DNA from: Mangrovibacterium diazotrophicum
GTDB lineage: Bacteria; Bacteroidota; Bacteroidia; Bacteroidales; Prolixibacteraceae
Assembly: GCF_003610535.1 (NCBI RefSeq)
Contig: NZ_RAPN01000003.1
Span: 124,001-188,000, forward strand
Direction of reading: 5' to 3'
DNA: 64,000 nt
Under the pieces are notes generated by a model that searched no databases, was not told the DNA's origin, and worked only from the letters and a program-made list of their open reading frames with translations. This document shows, in pieces, positions 25,101 to 35,366 of this stretch. Every line of letters begins with the position of its first letter. Within the stretch, counting starts at the first letter, position 1. The translations under genes and the position numbers were made by a program.

Positions 25101-25561
25101 TTTTGAAATTTTTCTCTCAATAAATTTGCAACATGTTTGTCAATTGGGAAAGTAAATTCGTCAGCATTTATTTTGCCGATATCTACCCAGCGGAATGATT
25201 GGTTTCCGTTTTGGTCGGCCTCAAAGTCGAAGGGTTTGTAGCCGACTTTGAAGTTCAGAGGATCTTCAATCTTTGCGGTGTAATATATGCTTATTAGCTG
25301 GTGATCATTGAAGTAGAGTGCCTGCTGAAAAAAGTCGGTGGTGTAAAAATGCTGAATGTCGATAATTTCCTGCTGACATTCTTCCCGCATTTCGCGACGC
25401 AGGCAATCAATTGTTCCTTCGCCGAATTCCAAACCACCGCCCGGGAATTTTGTCATGCGGGTGTCGAGTTGGTATTCATCCGAAACCAAAACGTGATTTT
25501 CCGCATTCAGGAAAAGTCCGTAAACACGAATGTTGAAATGTTTCAATTGATTATTAGGCAT
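25097..25561 (-). CDS. NUDIX hydrolase
   Basis: This 154-residue protein has the Nudix box GGGLEFGEGTIDCLRREM, continuing REECQQEI, which fits GX5EX7REUXEEXGU. Nudix enzymes cleave nucleoside diphosphates linked to another group, using Mg. The substrate is not known. It lies between miaA and the glycosyltransferase, with 8- and 4-base overlaps, so the three genes form one transcription unit. A cleaning role for nucleotide pools is possible but not shown. Confidence 0.88.
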   Translation of the reverse strand: MPNNQLKHFNIRVYGLFLNAENHVLVSDEYQLDTRMTKFPGGGLEFGEGTIDCLRREMREECQQEIIDIQHFYTTDFFQQALYFNDHQLISIYYTAKIEDPLNFKVGYKPFDFEADQNGNQSFRWVDIGKINADEFTFPIDKHVANLLREKFQK

Positions 25562-26465
25562 TGGGTGTCAGCTTGTCGTCTATAAAACGGATAATCTCTT
25601 CTTCCTGTTCAGGTTGAAACCAGTTGATTTCCTGATCGCGTCGAAACCAGGTGAGCTGTTTGCGGGCATAATGGCGCGAATTTCGTTTAATGAGCTCGAC
25701 CGCAGTTGCCTTGTCTTGTTGCCCTTCGAAATAAGCAAACAGTTCCTTGTAGCCCACGGTATTTAGCGAGTTCAGATGGTGAAATTCAAAAACACTTTTG
25801 GCTTCATCTTCCAGACCCATTTCCATCATCAGGTCAACGCGTCTGTTGATGCGATCGTAGAGTTCCTGGCGATCACGGTTCAAGCCTATTTTTAGTATGT
25901 TGAAAGGGCGCTCCTTTTTCTGATCCTTACGCATGGAAGAGTAGGGCTTCCCCGAAGTCAGGCAAACCTCGAGCGCGTGCAAAATACGTTTTGGATTCTT
26001 CAAATCGACCTGTTCGTAATAAACCGGGTCGAGCTGTTTGAGTCGAAGGCGCATGTGTTCCAGTCCTTTTTCCTGATGTTCCTCCATTAATTGCGCCCTG
26101 ATCTGTTGATCGGCATCCGGAATGTCATCCATTCCCTTGCAAAGCGCATCGATATACATCATCGATCCGCCGGTGACCACCAAAACATCTTTGGTTGTAA
26201 ACAGCTCGTCGATTGTTTCAAGCGCTTCTTTTTCGAACAAGGCAGCACTATAGTAATCGTGGATCGAATGGTTATGAATCAGGTGATGTTTTACTTTTTG
26301 CAGATCATCGGCGGGAGGGACTGCGGTGCCAATTGCCAATTCTTTGTAAATCTGGCGCGAATCGGCTGAAATGATCTCGGTATGGAAGTGTTGCGCAATT
26401 CGAATCGACAAATCGCTTTTACCGATACCGGTAGGCCCCAAAACAACAATTACTGTTTTACTCAT
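25554..26465 (-). CDS. miaA: tRNA dimethylallyltransferase
   Basis: This 303-residue cytosolic enzyme adds a dimethylallyl group to A37 of tRNAs that read U-starting codons. The P-loop VVLGPTGIGKSDLS (residues 6-19), the ISADSRQIY motif and VVTGGSMMYIDAL (substrate region) are all intact. The C-terminal helices and the RHYARKQLTWFRRD tail fit the family. Length is normal. It heads the miaA-NUDIX-GT4 unit. Confidence 0.96.
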   Translation of the reverse strand: MSKTVIVVLGPTGIGKSDLSIRIAQHFHTEIISADSRQIYKELAIGTAVPPADDLQKVKHHLIHNHSIHDYYSAALFEKEALETIDELFTTKDVLVVTGGSMMYIDALCKGMDDIPDADQQIRAQLMEEHQEKGLEHMRLRLKQLDPVYYEQVDLKNPKRILHALEVCLTSGKPYSSMRKDQKKERPFNILKIGLNRDRQELYDRINRRVDLMMEMGLEDEAKSVFEFHHLNSLNTVGYKELFAYFEGQQDKATAVELIKRNSRHYARKQLTWFRRDQEINWFQPEQEEEIIRFIDDKLTPNA

Positions 26466-26504
26466 CTATCATCTTTCGTTGGAGCGCAAAGGTAGGTTTT
26501 TTTG

Positions 26505-26532
26505 AAAAAAAAGGAGGGCTTAAAGCCCTCCT
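26505..26532 (-). terminator. Terminator overlapping the end of the pRiA4b ORF-3-like gene
   Basis: AGGAGGGCT (26512-26520), loop TAA, AGCCCTCCT (26524-26532) with an A-run at 26505-26511. On the minus strand it is followed by a U-tract. The stop codon of the 174-residue gene lies inside the hairpin. Confidence 0.85.
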
Positions 26533-27044
26533 GTAAGATCCTCCATTTCACCAAAAATTTCGGTATAATCATCCAGATCTCCGTAATCCAGACATTCTTC
26601 TTCTTTTCTCGCTTCGATCTCCTGTCCCAATAGTTCTTCTTCTAACAGTTGAGACGGGGCGTTACCGTTTTTGTAGGTAACTGAAGTTTCTGATAGACTT
26701 TTTCCCATAAAAATGTGCGTTAATTCAATAAAAAATAATCTGTCCATGAAAAAATCGAAAACATACAAAAGCTTCTGATTTTCGTGATCAAGAAGTTTCC
26801 ATAGTGGAGTTCTCTTCATTGTGAATTTGTTTTGTCCGGTGAACCCCATGTCGAGTTGAGTAATCTCAATTTGTCTTCCGCATTTCGGACCGGCAATGAA
26901 AAACGAAGCCAATTGATCCGGATTAAATCCACATGCGTTTTGAATACAAATATGAAGGTCTGCAAACGTGTGCTTGCTGTCGGTTTCGACAGTAAGTGTA
27001 AAATCTGGTACTTCAGTTGAGTAAATTTTAAACTGGTAAACCAT
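26520..27044 (-). CDS. Plasmid pRiA4b ORF-3-like (IS1096 TnpR-like) family protein
   Basis: This 174-residue protein has the family pattern at the start (VYQFKIYSTEVPDFTLTVE, then TFADLHICIQNACGF), WKLLDHENQKLLYVFDFF in the centre and a strongly acidic C-terminus (EECLDYGDLDDYTE). Members are common in Bacteroidota chromosomes and despite the name are not usually in mobile elements. Function is unknown. It stands alone, between miaA and the ABC permease. Confidence 0.75.
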   Translation of the reverse strand: MVYQFKIYSTEVPDFTLTVETDSKHTFADLHICIQNACGFNPDQLASFFIAGPKCGRQIEITQLDMGFTGQNKFTMKRTPLWKLLDHENQKLLYVFDFFMDRLFFIELTHIFMGKSLSETSVTYKNGNAPSQLLEEELLGQEIEARKEEECLDYGDLDDYTEIFGEMEDLTGGL

Positions 27045-27415
27045 CTTTTAAGTTGTTTTAATTTGAAAGTTTTGTGCTTGTTCTCCTTTCATTTTAGCAC
27101 ACAGGTGAGTTTAACGGCTGGGTTTCGAAAAAGGTTAGGTAATAAATGTTAAAAAACATTAACTCATATTCTTGTAGGTTTAACAGTTTGTAAACTTGCT
27201 TGTTAGAAGCGAAAAAAATATCAACAATTTCACGAAACTTGCTCATTTTGATTATCATATATTTGGGTTTAGTCCTGTCTTTCGTCGAAATGCTGACTTT
27301 CTACTGGATGTTTCAACGGTTCAAATTTGGTTCGATTTTTTTCGAAAAACGAACCGCCAATTATTTGTTTATCCACGATTATTTTTGAACTTGAATGCTT
27401 TTAGTCTAGCAACAA
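27045..27415. other. Intergenic region before the ABC permease
   Basis: No confident gene. A frame from 27200 to 27388 (62 residues, TTG start) carries a plausible membrane helix (LLILIIIYLGLVLSFVEML) and may be a tiny membrane protein, but no ATG or obvious initiation signal was found. A -7-like TATTTTTG at 27380-27387 sits 29 bases before the permease start. Confidence 0.35.
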
Positions 27416-28663
27416 ATGCGTTTTAGTACACTCTTCTACGAGAACATTCGAATTGCACTTAATTCCATTCGAGCAAATCTGCTCAGGACTATCTTAACAG
27501 TGTTGATTATCGCCGTTGGAATTACTGCACTGGTTGGAATTTTAACAGCAATCGACTCTATTAAAAATTCGATTACCAAGGAATTTACCTTTATGGGGGC
27601 CAATACCTTTACGATTACCTCCCGTGGTATGCGGGTACAGGTAGGGCACAGTCGTATTCGGACAAAAAACTACAGTTACATCGATTATTACCAGGCACGA
27701 GCATTTAAAGAGCGATTCGAATTTCCGGCGCTGACATCAATTTCGGTCAGCGGGACAGGCACAGCTACCGTGAAATACGGATCAAAGAAATCGAACCCTA
27801 ATGTTTCTGTTACTGGCATCGACGAGAACTATATTTATACTTCAGGTTTTGAGGTAGCAACAGGTCGTAATATTTCGGAGCAGGACTTGGAATCGGGATT
27901 GAACGTGGCCTTGATTGGCGATGGCTTGGTGCGGCGACTTTTTGATAAAAATGAAGATGCTGTGGGGAAGGAGATTCGTGTCGGTGGCGGGCGGTACATG
28001 GTTGTTGGAACTTTGGCTGCCAAGGGAGGTGGATTTGGTGGAGTCGGTGACGAAATGTGTTTATTGCCCTACACGAATGTTCGCTCGTACTTTTCGCGCC
28101 CGCAGATGAATTTTAATGTGCAGGTAAAATGCGACGACCCGCGTTTGATGGAGACAGCAATTGGAGAAAGCGAAGGATTGTTCCGCATAATTCGAGGGTT
28201 AAACCCGCAGGACGAATCTGATTTCAATATTGAGAAGAGTGACAACCTGGTTCAGATGTTGCTGGATAATATTGGTAAAATTACGATTGTTGCTACAGTG
28301 ATTGGATTGATTACCTTGCTTGGTGCGGCTATCGGGCTGATGAATATTATGCTGGTGTCGGTAACCGAACGAACCCGAGAAATTGGTGTTCGAAAGGCGA
28401 TTGGTGCCAATTCCCGACTGATTCGTCAGCAATTTCTTTTCGAGGCTGTTATTATTGGGCAAATTGGGGGAGCTTTGGGAATTATTTTGGGGATACTAAC
28501 CGGAAACATTGTATCGATGTTAATTGGCAACAGTTTTATCGTTCCCTGGTTTTGGATTTTCAGCGGCGTGCTGATTTGTTTTGGTGTTGGTATCGTCTCG
28601 GGCTATTATCCGGCTCAAAAAGCATCTCGCCTCGACCCAATCGAGAGTTTGCGATACGAATAG
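27416..28663 (+). CDS. ABC transporter permease, MacB/FtsX type
   Basis: This 415-residue inner-membrane protein has one N-terminal helix (about 20-42), a long extracytoplasmic MacB_PCD domain, and three C-terminal helices with the FtsX motif [16 protein letters not shown] (about residues 316-331). Such permeases act with an ABC ATPase and often export lipoproteins, peptides or drugs, or transmit force. No ATPase gene is adjacent, so its partner is elsewhere. A -7-like element at 27380-27387 fits its start. Confidence 0.88.
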   Translation: MRFSTLFYENIRIALNSIRANLLRTILTVLIIAVGITALVGILTAIDSIKNSITKEFTFMGANTFTITSRGMRVQVGHSRIRTKNYSYIDYYQARAFKERFEFPALTSISVSGTGTATVKYGSKKSNPNVSVTGIDENYIYTSGFEVATGRNISEQDLESGLNVALIGDGLVRRLFDKNEDAVGKEIRVGGGRYMVVGTLAAKGGGFGGVGDEMCLLPYTNVRSYFSRPQMNFNVQVKCDDPRLMETAIGESEGLFRIIRGLNPQDESDFNIEKSDNLVQMLLDNIGKITIVATVIGLITLLGAAIGLMNIMLVSVTERTREIGVRKAIGANSRLIRQQFLFEAVIIGQIGGALGIILGILTGNIVSMLIGNSFIVPWFWIFSGVLICFGVGIVSGYYPAQKASRLDPIESLRYE

Positions 28664-28739
28664 TAATCCTATTCGTTTTTCTGAAGGGCTTGACTCCGGC
28701 ATTTTAATGACGTATCTTATTCTAAAAAATCAAACCCGA

Positions 28740-29420
28740 ATGAAGAATCTCACCCTAGCGCTGATGTTATTTCTCAATGTTTCGTTTGTAACCTTTTCTC
28801 AATCAATCTCTAACAGACCTATCTCTCCGGATTCCATTGCTCAGAAAACCTTTTCAGAAGGACAGTTAATGGGAATTGCGGATATGATTGCTTATGTTGA
28901 TGAATTTGTGTGCGCAAAAACCGGAGAGCAAGATGTTGTTCTTGCATACTCTGAGTTTTTTCAGGGCTGGCAAAACACGATGACTTCAGCGGGCAGCAGC
29001 GTTGAAATATACACCGATTATTGTATTCCTTTTAATAGCAAAATGGACTTTCTTGGTGCCCTGGACTCTATAACATTTGAAGCTTTTTTTTATTTGGATG
29101 ATTATATCAATGGATTGCGCTGGAACGATACGCTTTTGGTTGATATTAATTTGGCACACGTTGAGTTACGGTCGATTGGACTGTTCTCAATTTATATGAA
29201 ACGGTTGGGAGAGGGGGATTGGAGATTCAATCAGTTGTATGAGGCAGTTGATGCAGTAGGAGATTTTCCTCCTAGCATTATTTCAATTTTCAATATTCCA
29301 AAGAATAACTTTGACTTTTCGCAATATAAAGATCGGCTTCTGGCAGTAGTCGTTATTTTAACAAGCACGACGGTTAAGCAATTGTACGATGCTTACATGG
29401 AAAAAGAATCGCATCAATAA
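28740..29420 (+). CDS. Secreted protein of unknown function
   Basis: This 226-residue protein has a signal peptide (MKNLTLALMLFLNVSFVTFS). The open frame extends further upstream into the permease gene, but the ATG at 28740 has a clear signal sequence, so it is chosen. The mature part is mixed, with a run of negatively charged residues and no domain recognised. It follows the permease by 77 bases, possibly in the same unit, and ends at a hairpin. Function is unknown. Confidence 0.65.
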   Translation: MKNLTLALMLFLNVSFVTFSQSISNRPISPDSIAQKTFSEGQLMGIADMIAYVDEFVCAKTGEQDVVLAYSEFFQGWQNTMTSAGSSVEIYTDYCIPFNSKMDFLGALDSITFEAFFYLDDYINGLRWNDTLLVDINLAHVELRSIGLFSIYMKRLGEGDWRFNQLYEAVDAVGDFPPSIISIFNIPKNNFDFSQYKDRLLAVVVILTSTTVKQLYDAYMEKESHQ

Positions 29421-29434
29421 GGAATAAAATAAAA

Positions 29435-29461
29435 AGGGCACCCGAATGGATGCCCTAGATA
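29435..29461. terminator. Bidirectional-type hairpin between the secreted protein and gap
   Basis: AGGGCA (29435-29440) with TGCCCT (29451-29456) and A/T-rich runs on both sides. It lies between convergent genes and can serve both; the gap gene stops 24 bases away. Confidence 0.6.
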
Positions 29462-29479
29462 TTTTTTCTGGTTTCAGAA

Positions 29480-31090
<1,611 letters not shown>

Positions 31091-31249
31091 TTATTTTTTG
31101 ACTAGGAGAAAATCCGGATTAATTTTCTCAATTTTTGCTTTTGAGTAGGCCGGGCATTCACACGTTTTACAACTTGAAATAGTGCCGCATAATATAACTG
31201 CCATCAAGAGTAAATAGAATTTCGAATTTATTTTAAGATTTTCCATCAT
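31091..31249 (-). CDS. Small lipoprotein, 52 residues
   Basis: A frame of 52 codons on the minus strand begins MMENLKINSKFYLLLMAVIL and then has a lipobox, GTISSC, with the acylated cysteine at residue 27. The mature peptide, starting CKTCECPAYS, ends at KK. The cysteines after the lipobox (CxCECP-like) are unusual for a lipoprotein. Small Cys-rich lipoproteins of this sort are seen in Bacteroidota, but I can assign no role. It lies in the gap between gap and the T9SS protein, and its start is not close to other genes. Confidence 0.65.
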   Translation of the reverse strand: MMENLKINSKFYLLLMAVILCGTISSCKTCECPAYSKAKIEKINPDFLLVKK

Positions 31250-31735
31250 TGTTTGAAGTATTGTCTATTGTATGAGTGTATGCCTTGAAAAACAGGGCTG
31301 TAACCGCCGTTTTGACGTGGCATGATAATATTGTTTCTGTGTATGTTTTTACTAAATTCCCGGAATCGCTGTAGTATATAAACTCAGTTTTGTCAATGTT
31401 TATTGCAGATCAATTATGAAAAAGAAGATAAAAATGTACGAAGTTTTGGAAATAGAAATTAAATTCCCGAAAAACTATTGAAATAAAAATAAATTTAAAA
31501 ACATTCAATTTAGATAATAGCTAAAGTCCTTTGTTTTAGCGGAGTTTGGCCAGTTTTTCTGAGTGGGATATCTTCGAAAAATAGTTGAAAACTATTGCTT
31601 ATTGAACAGAAATGTCTTAGGTTTGTGTGAGTTTAACGTGTGGTGCGCAAGTCTCAGTTTGAGTTATTTGAGGCGCATATTTATAAAACCTATTTCAATT
31701 TTACCTTATTCCGAGTAATATTAAATTTGGATATT
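31250..31735. other. Non-coding region before the T9SS gene
   Basis: About 480 AT-rich bases without a gene. The sequence TAAATTTG at 31722-31729 matches the -7 consensus but is only 7 bases before the ATG, too close to be used. No other clear element was found. Confidence 0.4.
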
Positions 31736-33982
31736 ATGAAGAGAAACTTTACTTGGTTTATTCGTCAGATAGTTTTGGCCCTGATGGCCTTGGTTTGGGT
31801 AGTGCCTGTTCAGGCTCAAGCTTTGGAAATTGATCCGACCGGGCTTTCTGTTGGTGCGGTCGCACTCGGCAGCTCGATTTCTGGTGATATCTATACCGTA
31901 AAATTTCTCACGGCAGCAGATGATGTTACATTCGAACCTGACAATGGCGATTCTACGACTCCAACGCCAATTGTTGCCGACCAGGTATTTCAAATAACTT
32001 TCGATGGACCTGTATATTCTTTCGTGTCAGAAGCGCAATACAATAATATCCAGATTGACGACGATTACGCACAAAATTGTTTCAGCTTGGTGAAAGTGAG
32101 CGATGGAACTTCTGTTGCGTTTACCGCAGCCGTTGTAAGTTGGTCTCTGACTTCTACTGTCGTTTCTATTACGCCAAACGCTTCGTTAGAGAGCGAAACT
32201 GAGTACAATTTAATTATACTGGATGACAAGATGCAGTATGGCGTTGCCAACCAGAGTCCTCTCGGTAATAACAATGGAACTTACGAAGTTTACGATCAGA
32301 ATAATTATTTGACAGAAGATACTACCGCACCTATTTTGGATGTTGATGCCGATACAGGCTTGTGGGAGGACGGTTATTATGTCGGAACTGGGGAAACGAT
32401 TCTGACGGATGACCAACTGAAATTGGATTTTACGGAACCAGTTACAGCCGGCACAGGTAGTGTGCTGATCTACACCTGGAACGGAATTTTAGTGCAAACA
32501 ATCGATGCAAGCACCCTGACAACTGATCCCAGTGATGACTCGATCATTATTATTGGTGGTGTTTCTGGTCTGACAGTTGGACAAGATTATTACGTTATTG
32601 TTGAGCCGGGAGCTATTCAGGATTTGAACGGTAATCTTTTTGCCGGGGTTGACGAAGAAGATGATTGGTCGTTTACCCTAGAAGCCGATCAGATTCCGGA
32701 TGTGATCTCTTATTCTCCAACAGGCTCAAATGTGTCTTTGACTTCGGATTTGATGATCCAGTTCGATCTCCCAGTCGTTTTAGGAAGTGCTGGTACCGTA
32801 ACGCTTTATCTGGCTGACGGCACCGCGGTTCAGACATTGGATGTTGTAGCCGATGCCATGTATTTTTCAATTGTTGGTAACAAAGTTTACATCGATATTA
32901 ATAGTTTGACTGAATCAACAGCCTATAAAGTGTCGGTTGATGCAGGAGCATTCCAGTCATCGGCTGGTGAATCTGCAGCAGCGATATCTTCTGATGATTG
33001 GCAGTTTGAAACAGAGTCGAATCAGGATTTGTTGTTAGTTAGCCTGACGCCACCTGACAATTCAGTAGATGTTCCCTTAGATCAGATTTATCAAATGGAA
33101 TTCAATCAGGGTGTTCAGGCTGGGACAGGAGTTTTCGAATTACACCAGGCCGATAGTCAAAATACGACGATTGCTACCCTGAGCGCAGATGATGCCCGGA
33201 TTTCAATTTCAGGAAATACGGTATCTGTCAATCTGACTGGCTTAACCGAAGAAGGTGTAGAATACTATATTATCGTGTATCCGGATTTCGTTCAGAATAC
33301 ATCTTTGACGCCTGAATCTTTTGCAGGTATCTTAAAGGTGTTCAATTGGAACTTTACGATCGTTTCTGAGAAGACTGCACCGGAAGTGTTGTTGCTTTCG
33401 CCGACAGGAACGATTGCTGATAACCACCCGAATTTAGTGATGACTTTTAATGAAGCCGTAGAGTTATCTTCTACTGGCGGATATGCTTATATCTACGAAG
33501 AAGGATCGACAACTCCTACTTTAACAATCGAGTTAACATCGGACATGTTCAGCAATAACGAAGTGAACATTGTTTACGATGCGAATGAACTAGGTGGAGG
33601 CTTGGCAACAGGTACAAATTATTATGTGCTGGTTGATGCCGGAGCAATCCAGGATGTCAATGGAAATGCTTTTGCCGGAATTACGACAAGCACCGAATGG
33701 ACATTCACAACCGGGAGCGATTATGCCTTGGGTATCGAAGATGAGGTGGCAGACGATGAGTTTGTTGTTTATCCGAACCCGTTTGATGATGTGATTTACA
33801 TCACCAACTACGACAAAATCTCCCGCGTCTTCATCACCAACGTTGTTGGGCAGCGTGTTAAAGAAATCACGAATCCCACAAACTCGATTTCAACTTCAGA
33901 CTTGCGCAATGGAATATATTTTATTACCCTCATGTTAGACGATGATGTAATAGTAAGTACGCAGAGAATTATTAAGCGCTAG
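31736..33982 (+). CDS. Secreted protein with Ig-like repeats and a type IX secretion C-terminal domain
   Basis: This 748-residue protein starts at the ATG at 31736, which gives the signal peptide MKRNFTWFIRQIVLALMALV. Roughly four or five SbsA/Big_5-like Ig-fold repeats fill the middle. Each repeats a pattern such as DQLKLDFTEPVTAGTGSV, EPGAIQDLNGNLFAG and DAGAIQDVNGNAFAG. The last 75 residues (VVYPNPFDDVIYITNYDKIS, then GIYFITLMLDDD) are a T9SS type A sorting domain. It is probably exported across the outer membrane and attached to or released from the surface. No catalytic domain is visible. It may be an adhesin or structural surface protein. Confidence 0.85.
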   Translation: MKRNFTWFIRQIVLALMALVWVVPVQAQALEIDPTGLSVGAVALGSSISGDIYTVKFLTAADDVTFEPDNGDSTTPTPIVADQVFQITFDGPVYSFVSEAQYNNIQIDDDYAQNCFSLVKVSDGTSVAFTAAVVSWSLTSTVVSITPNASLESETEYNLIILDDKMQYGVANQSPLGNNNGTYEVYDQNNYLTEDTTAPILDVDADTGLWEDGYYVGTGETILTDDQLKLDFTEPVTAGTGSVLIYTWNGILVQTIDASTLTTDPSDDSIIIIGGVSGLTVGQDYYVIVEPGAIQDLNGNLFAGVDEEDDWSFTLEADQIPDVISYSPTGSNVSLTSDLMIQFDLPVVLGSAGTVTLYLADGTAVQTLDVVADAMYFSIVGNKVYIDINSLTESTAYKVSVDAGAFQSSAGESAAAISSDDWQFETESNQDLLLVSLTPPDNSVDVPLDQIYQMEFNQGVQAGTGVFELHQADSQNTTIATLSADDARISISGNTVSVNLTGLTEEGVEYYIIVYPDFVQNTSLTPESFAGILKVFNWNFTIVSEKTAPEVLLLSPTGTIADNHPNLVMTFNEAVELSSTGGYAYIYEEGSTTPTLTIELTSDMFSNNEVNIVYDANELGGGLATGTNYYVLVDAGAIQDVNGNAFAGITTSTEWTFTTGSDYALGIEDEVADDEFVVYPNPFDDVIYITNYDKISRVFITNVVGQRVKEITNPTNSISTSDLRNGIYFITLMLDDDVIVSTQRIIKR

Positions 33983-34004
33983 GAATGCTAAAAGAGAGAG
34001 AATG

Positions 34005-34036
34005 AAGGGGGGGACGTGGTGCCCTCCTTTTCTTTT
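34005..34036 (+). terminator. Terminator after the T9SS gene
   Basis: AAGGGGGG (34005-34012) can pair with CCCTCCTT (34022-34029), followed by TTTCTTTTTT. It lies 23 bases after the plus-strand stop. Confidence 0.65.
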
Positions 34037-34051
34037 TTATAGCGACTGCAT

Positions 34052-34086
34052 TTTGTTTTCAGTTTCCAATGAAGAACTTAATTTTG
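34052..34086 (+). promoter_or_regulatory. Candidate promoter of the nitroreductase gene
   Basis: TAATTTTG at 34079-34086 fits the Bacteroidota -7 box TAnnTTTG, and TTTG at 34052-34055 lies 23 bases upstream as a -33 box. The start codon at 34104 lies 18 bases later. This is the only clean two-box match near this gene. Confidence 0.45.
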
Positions 34087-34103
34087 CGGTAAAAATACGC
34101 AAA

Positions 34104-34844
34104 ATGAAAACTATCTTCGATCACCGCTCTATTCGAAAATATCAATCAACTCCTATATCTGAAGAGTTACTTTCCAAAATACTGGACGCCGGCACACGTG
34201 CTTCTACTACAGGGAACATGCAACTTTACAGTGTTGTCGTAACTCGTGACGAAGCGAATAAGTCCAAGCTTGCTCCGTTGCATTTCAATCAACCGATGGT
34301 TAAAGAGGCTCCGGTACTGCTAACTATCTGTGCTGATTTGAACCGTTTTAACCGTTGGTGCGAACTTCGTAATGCCGACGCCGGTTACGACAATTTCCTG
34401 TGGATTTTGAATGCTTTTATTGACGCTTCATTGTTTGCTCAAAACATCTGCTTGGCGGCCGAGTCGGAAGGTTTGGGAATTTGTTATCTCGGAACGGCTT
34501 TGTACAATGCCCCTGAAATCAGCCAAGCGTTGGGTCTTCCGAAAGGAGTTATTCCGGTTACGGCCATCACTGTTGGATACCCGGATCACAATCCGCCGCT
34601 GACAGACCGTTTGCCATTGGACGCAGTCGTTCATTACGAGTCGTACAATGCGAATACAGATGAACGTGTTAATAAGCTTTTTGCAGAGAAAGAGGCATTG
34701 GAAAGTTCAGCCAAATTTGTAGTCGAGAATAATAAGGAAAACCTGGCGCAGGTATTTACTGATGTGCGGTATAAAAAGGCGGATAATATCTATTTTTCAG
34801 AGAAGCTGACGACCTTTCTCAAAGAGCAAGGGTTTGAGATTTAA
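34104..34844 (+). CDS. Nitroreductase-family NADPH-dependent oxidoreductase
   Basis: This 246-residue FMN flavoprotein has the family start FDHRSIRKYQSTPISEELL, the segment ASTTGNMQLYSVVVTRD, the central LFAQNICLAAESEGLGICYLG and the P-loop-like AITVGYPDHNPPLTDRLP. It reduces nitro or quinone compounds using NADPH; the physiological substrate is unknown. The ATG at 34104 is chosen over the further upstream frame because the family starts here and the promoter lies just before. Monocistronic. Confidence 0.9.
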   Translation: MKTIFDHRSIRKYQSTPISEELLSKILDAGTRASTTGNMQLYSVVVTRDEANKSKLAPLHFNQPMVKEAPVLLTICADLNRFNRWCELRNADAGYDNFLWILNAFIDASLFAQNICLAAESEGLGICYLGTALYNAPEISQALGLPKGVIPVTAITVGYPDHNPPLTDRLPLDAVVHYESYNANTDERVNKLFAEKEALESSAKFVVENNKENLAQVFTDVRYKKADNIYFSEKLTTFLKEQGFEI

Positions 34845-34869
34845 AAGGGATGAGAGACTGGCTCTCTTC

Positions 34870-35232
34870 CTATCGCGAGAAATAAGCAACCTTTTCCATG
34901 AGTGTTGCAGCTCGCACGGGCTTCACCAGGTATCCGTTTGCACCGTACTCGAGGCAGCGGTTCCGATCGTTTTCCATATTACTGGTTGTGAAAACAAGAA
35001 TCGGGGTTTGCCTGTTGTGTTGACGGTCGAGTTGGCGGATGCGCAGGGTGGCTTCAGCACCATCCATAATCGGCATCCACAAGTCCATGATGATGAGGTC
35101 GTAATTATTGGAAGTAGCCTTCATAACGGCTTCCTCTCCATCATTAGCTGTTTCAATGACATGGGAGTTGCGTAGCGATAACTGAACAAACTTTTGGTTG
35201 ATAGGATTATCATCCACTACTAAAATTTTCAA
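34870..35232 (-). CDS. Single-domain response regulator (CheY-like)
   Basis: This 120-residue protein consists only of a receiver domain. The acid pair D7-D8, phosphoacceptor D50 in YDLIIMDLWMP and the lysine K104 in YLVKPVR are all present, so it can be phosphorylated. There is no output domain and no kinase next to it. It probably relays a phosphate signal or acts by binding a partner. The stop lies 26 bases from the convergent nitroreductase stop. Confidence 0.88.
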   Translation of the reverse strand: MKILVVDDNPINQKFVQLSLRNSHVIETANDGEEAVMKATSNNYDLIIMDLWMPIMDGAEATLRIRQLDRQHNRQTPILVFTTSNMENDRNRCLEYGANGYLVKPVRAATLMEKVAYFSR

Positions 35233-35366
35233 AGCGCTCCTGTTTTTAGATTACCATTTTAAAAGTAGATATATTCAGCAAAAAAATGCATTATTTTGCT
35301 AATCGATAGTTGTAGTTAGATAGCTTGAAACACTTATTTGTAGGGTAAACATAAATCAATTATAGT

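Noticed and set aside
26520-27044. Possible plasmid or IS remnant, from the family name
   Set aside because: The pRiA4b ORF-3-like family is common in chromosomes; no terminal repeats or transposase are adjacent.
31722-31729. -7 promoter box TAAATTTG
   Set aside because: Only 7 bases before the T9SS gene start, too near to give a normal transcript, and without a -33 partner.
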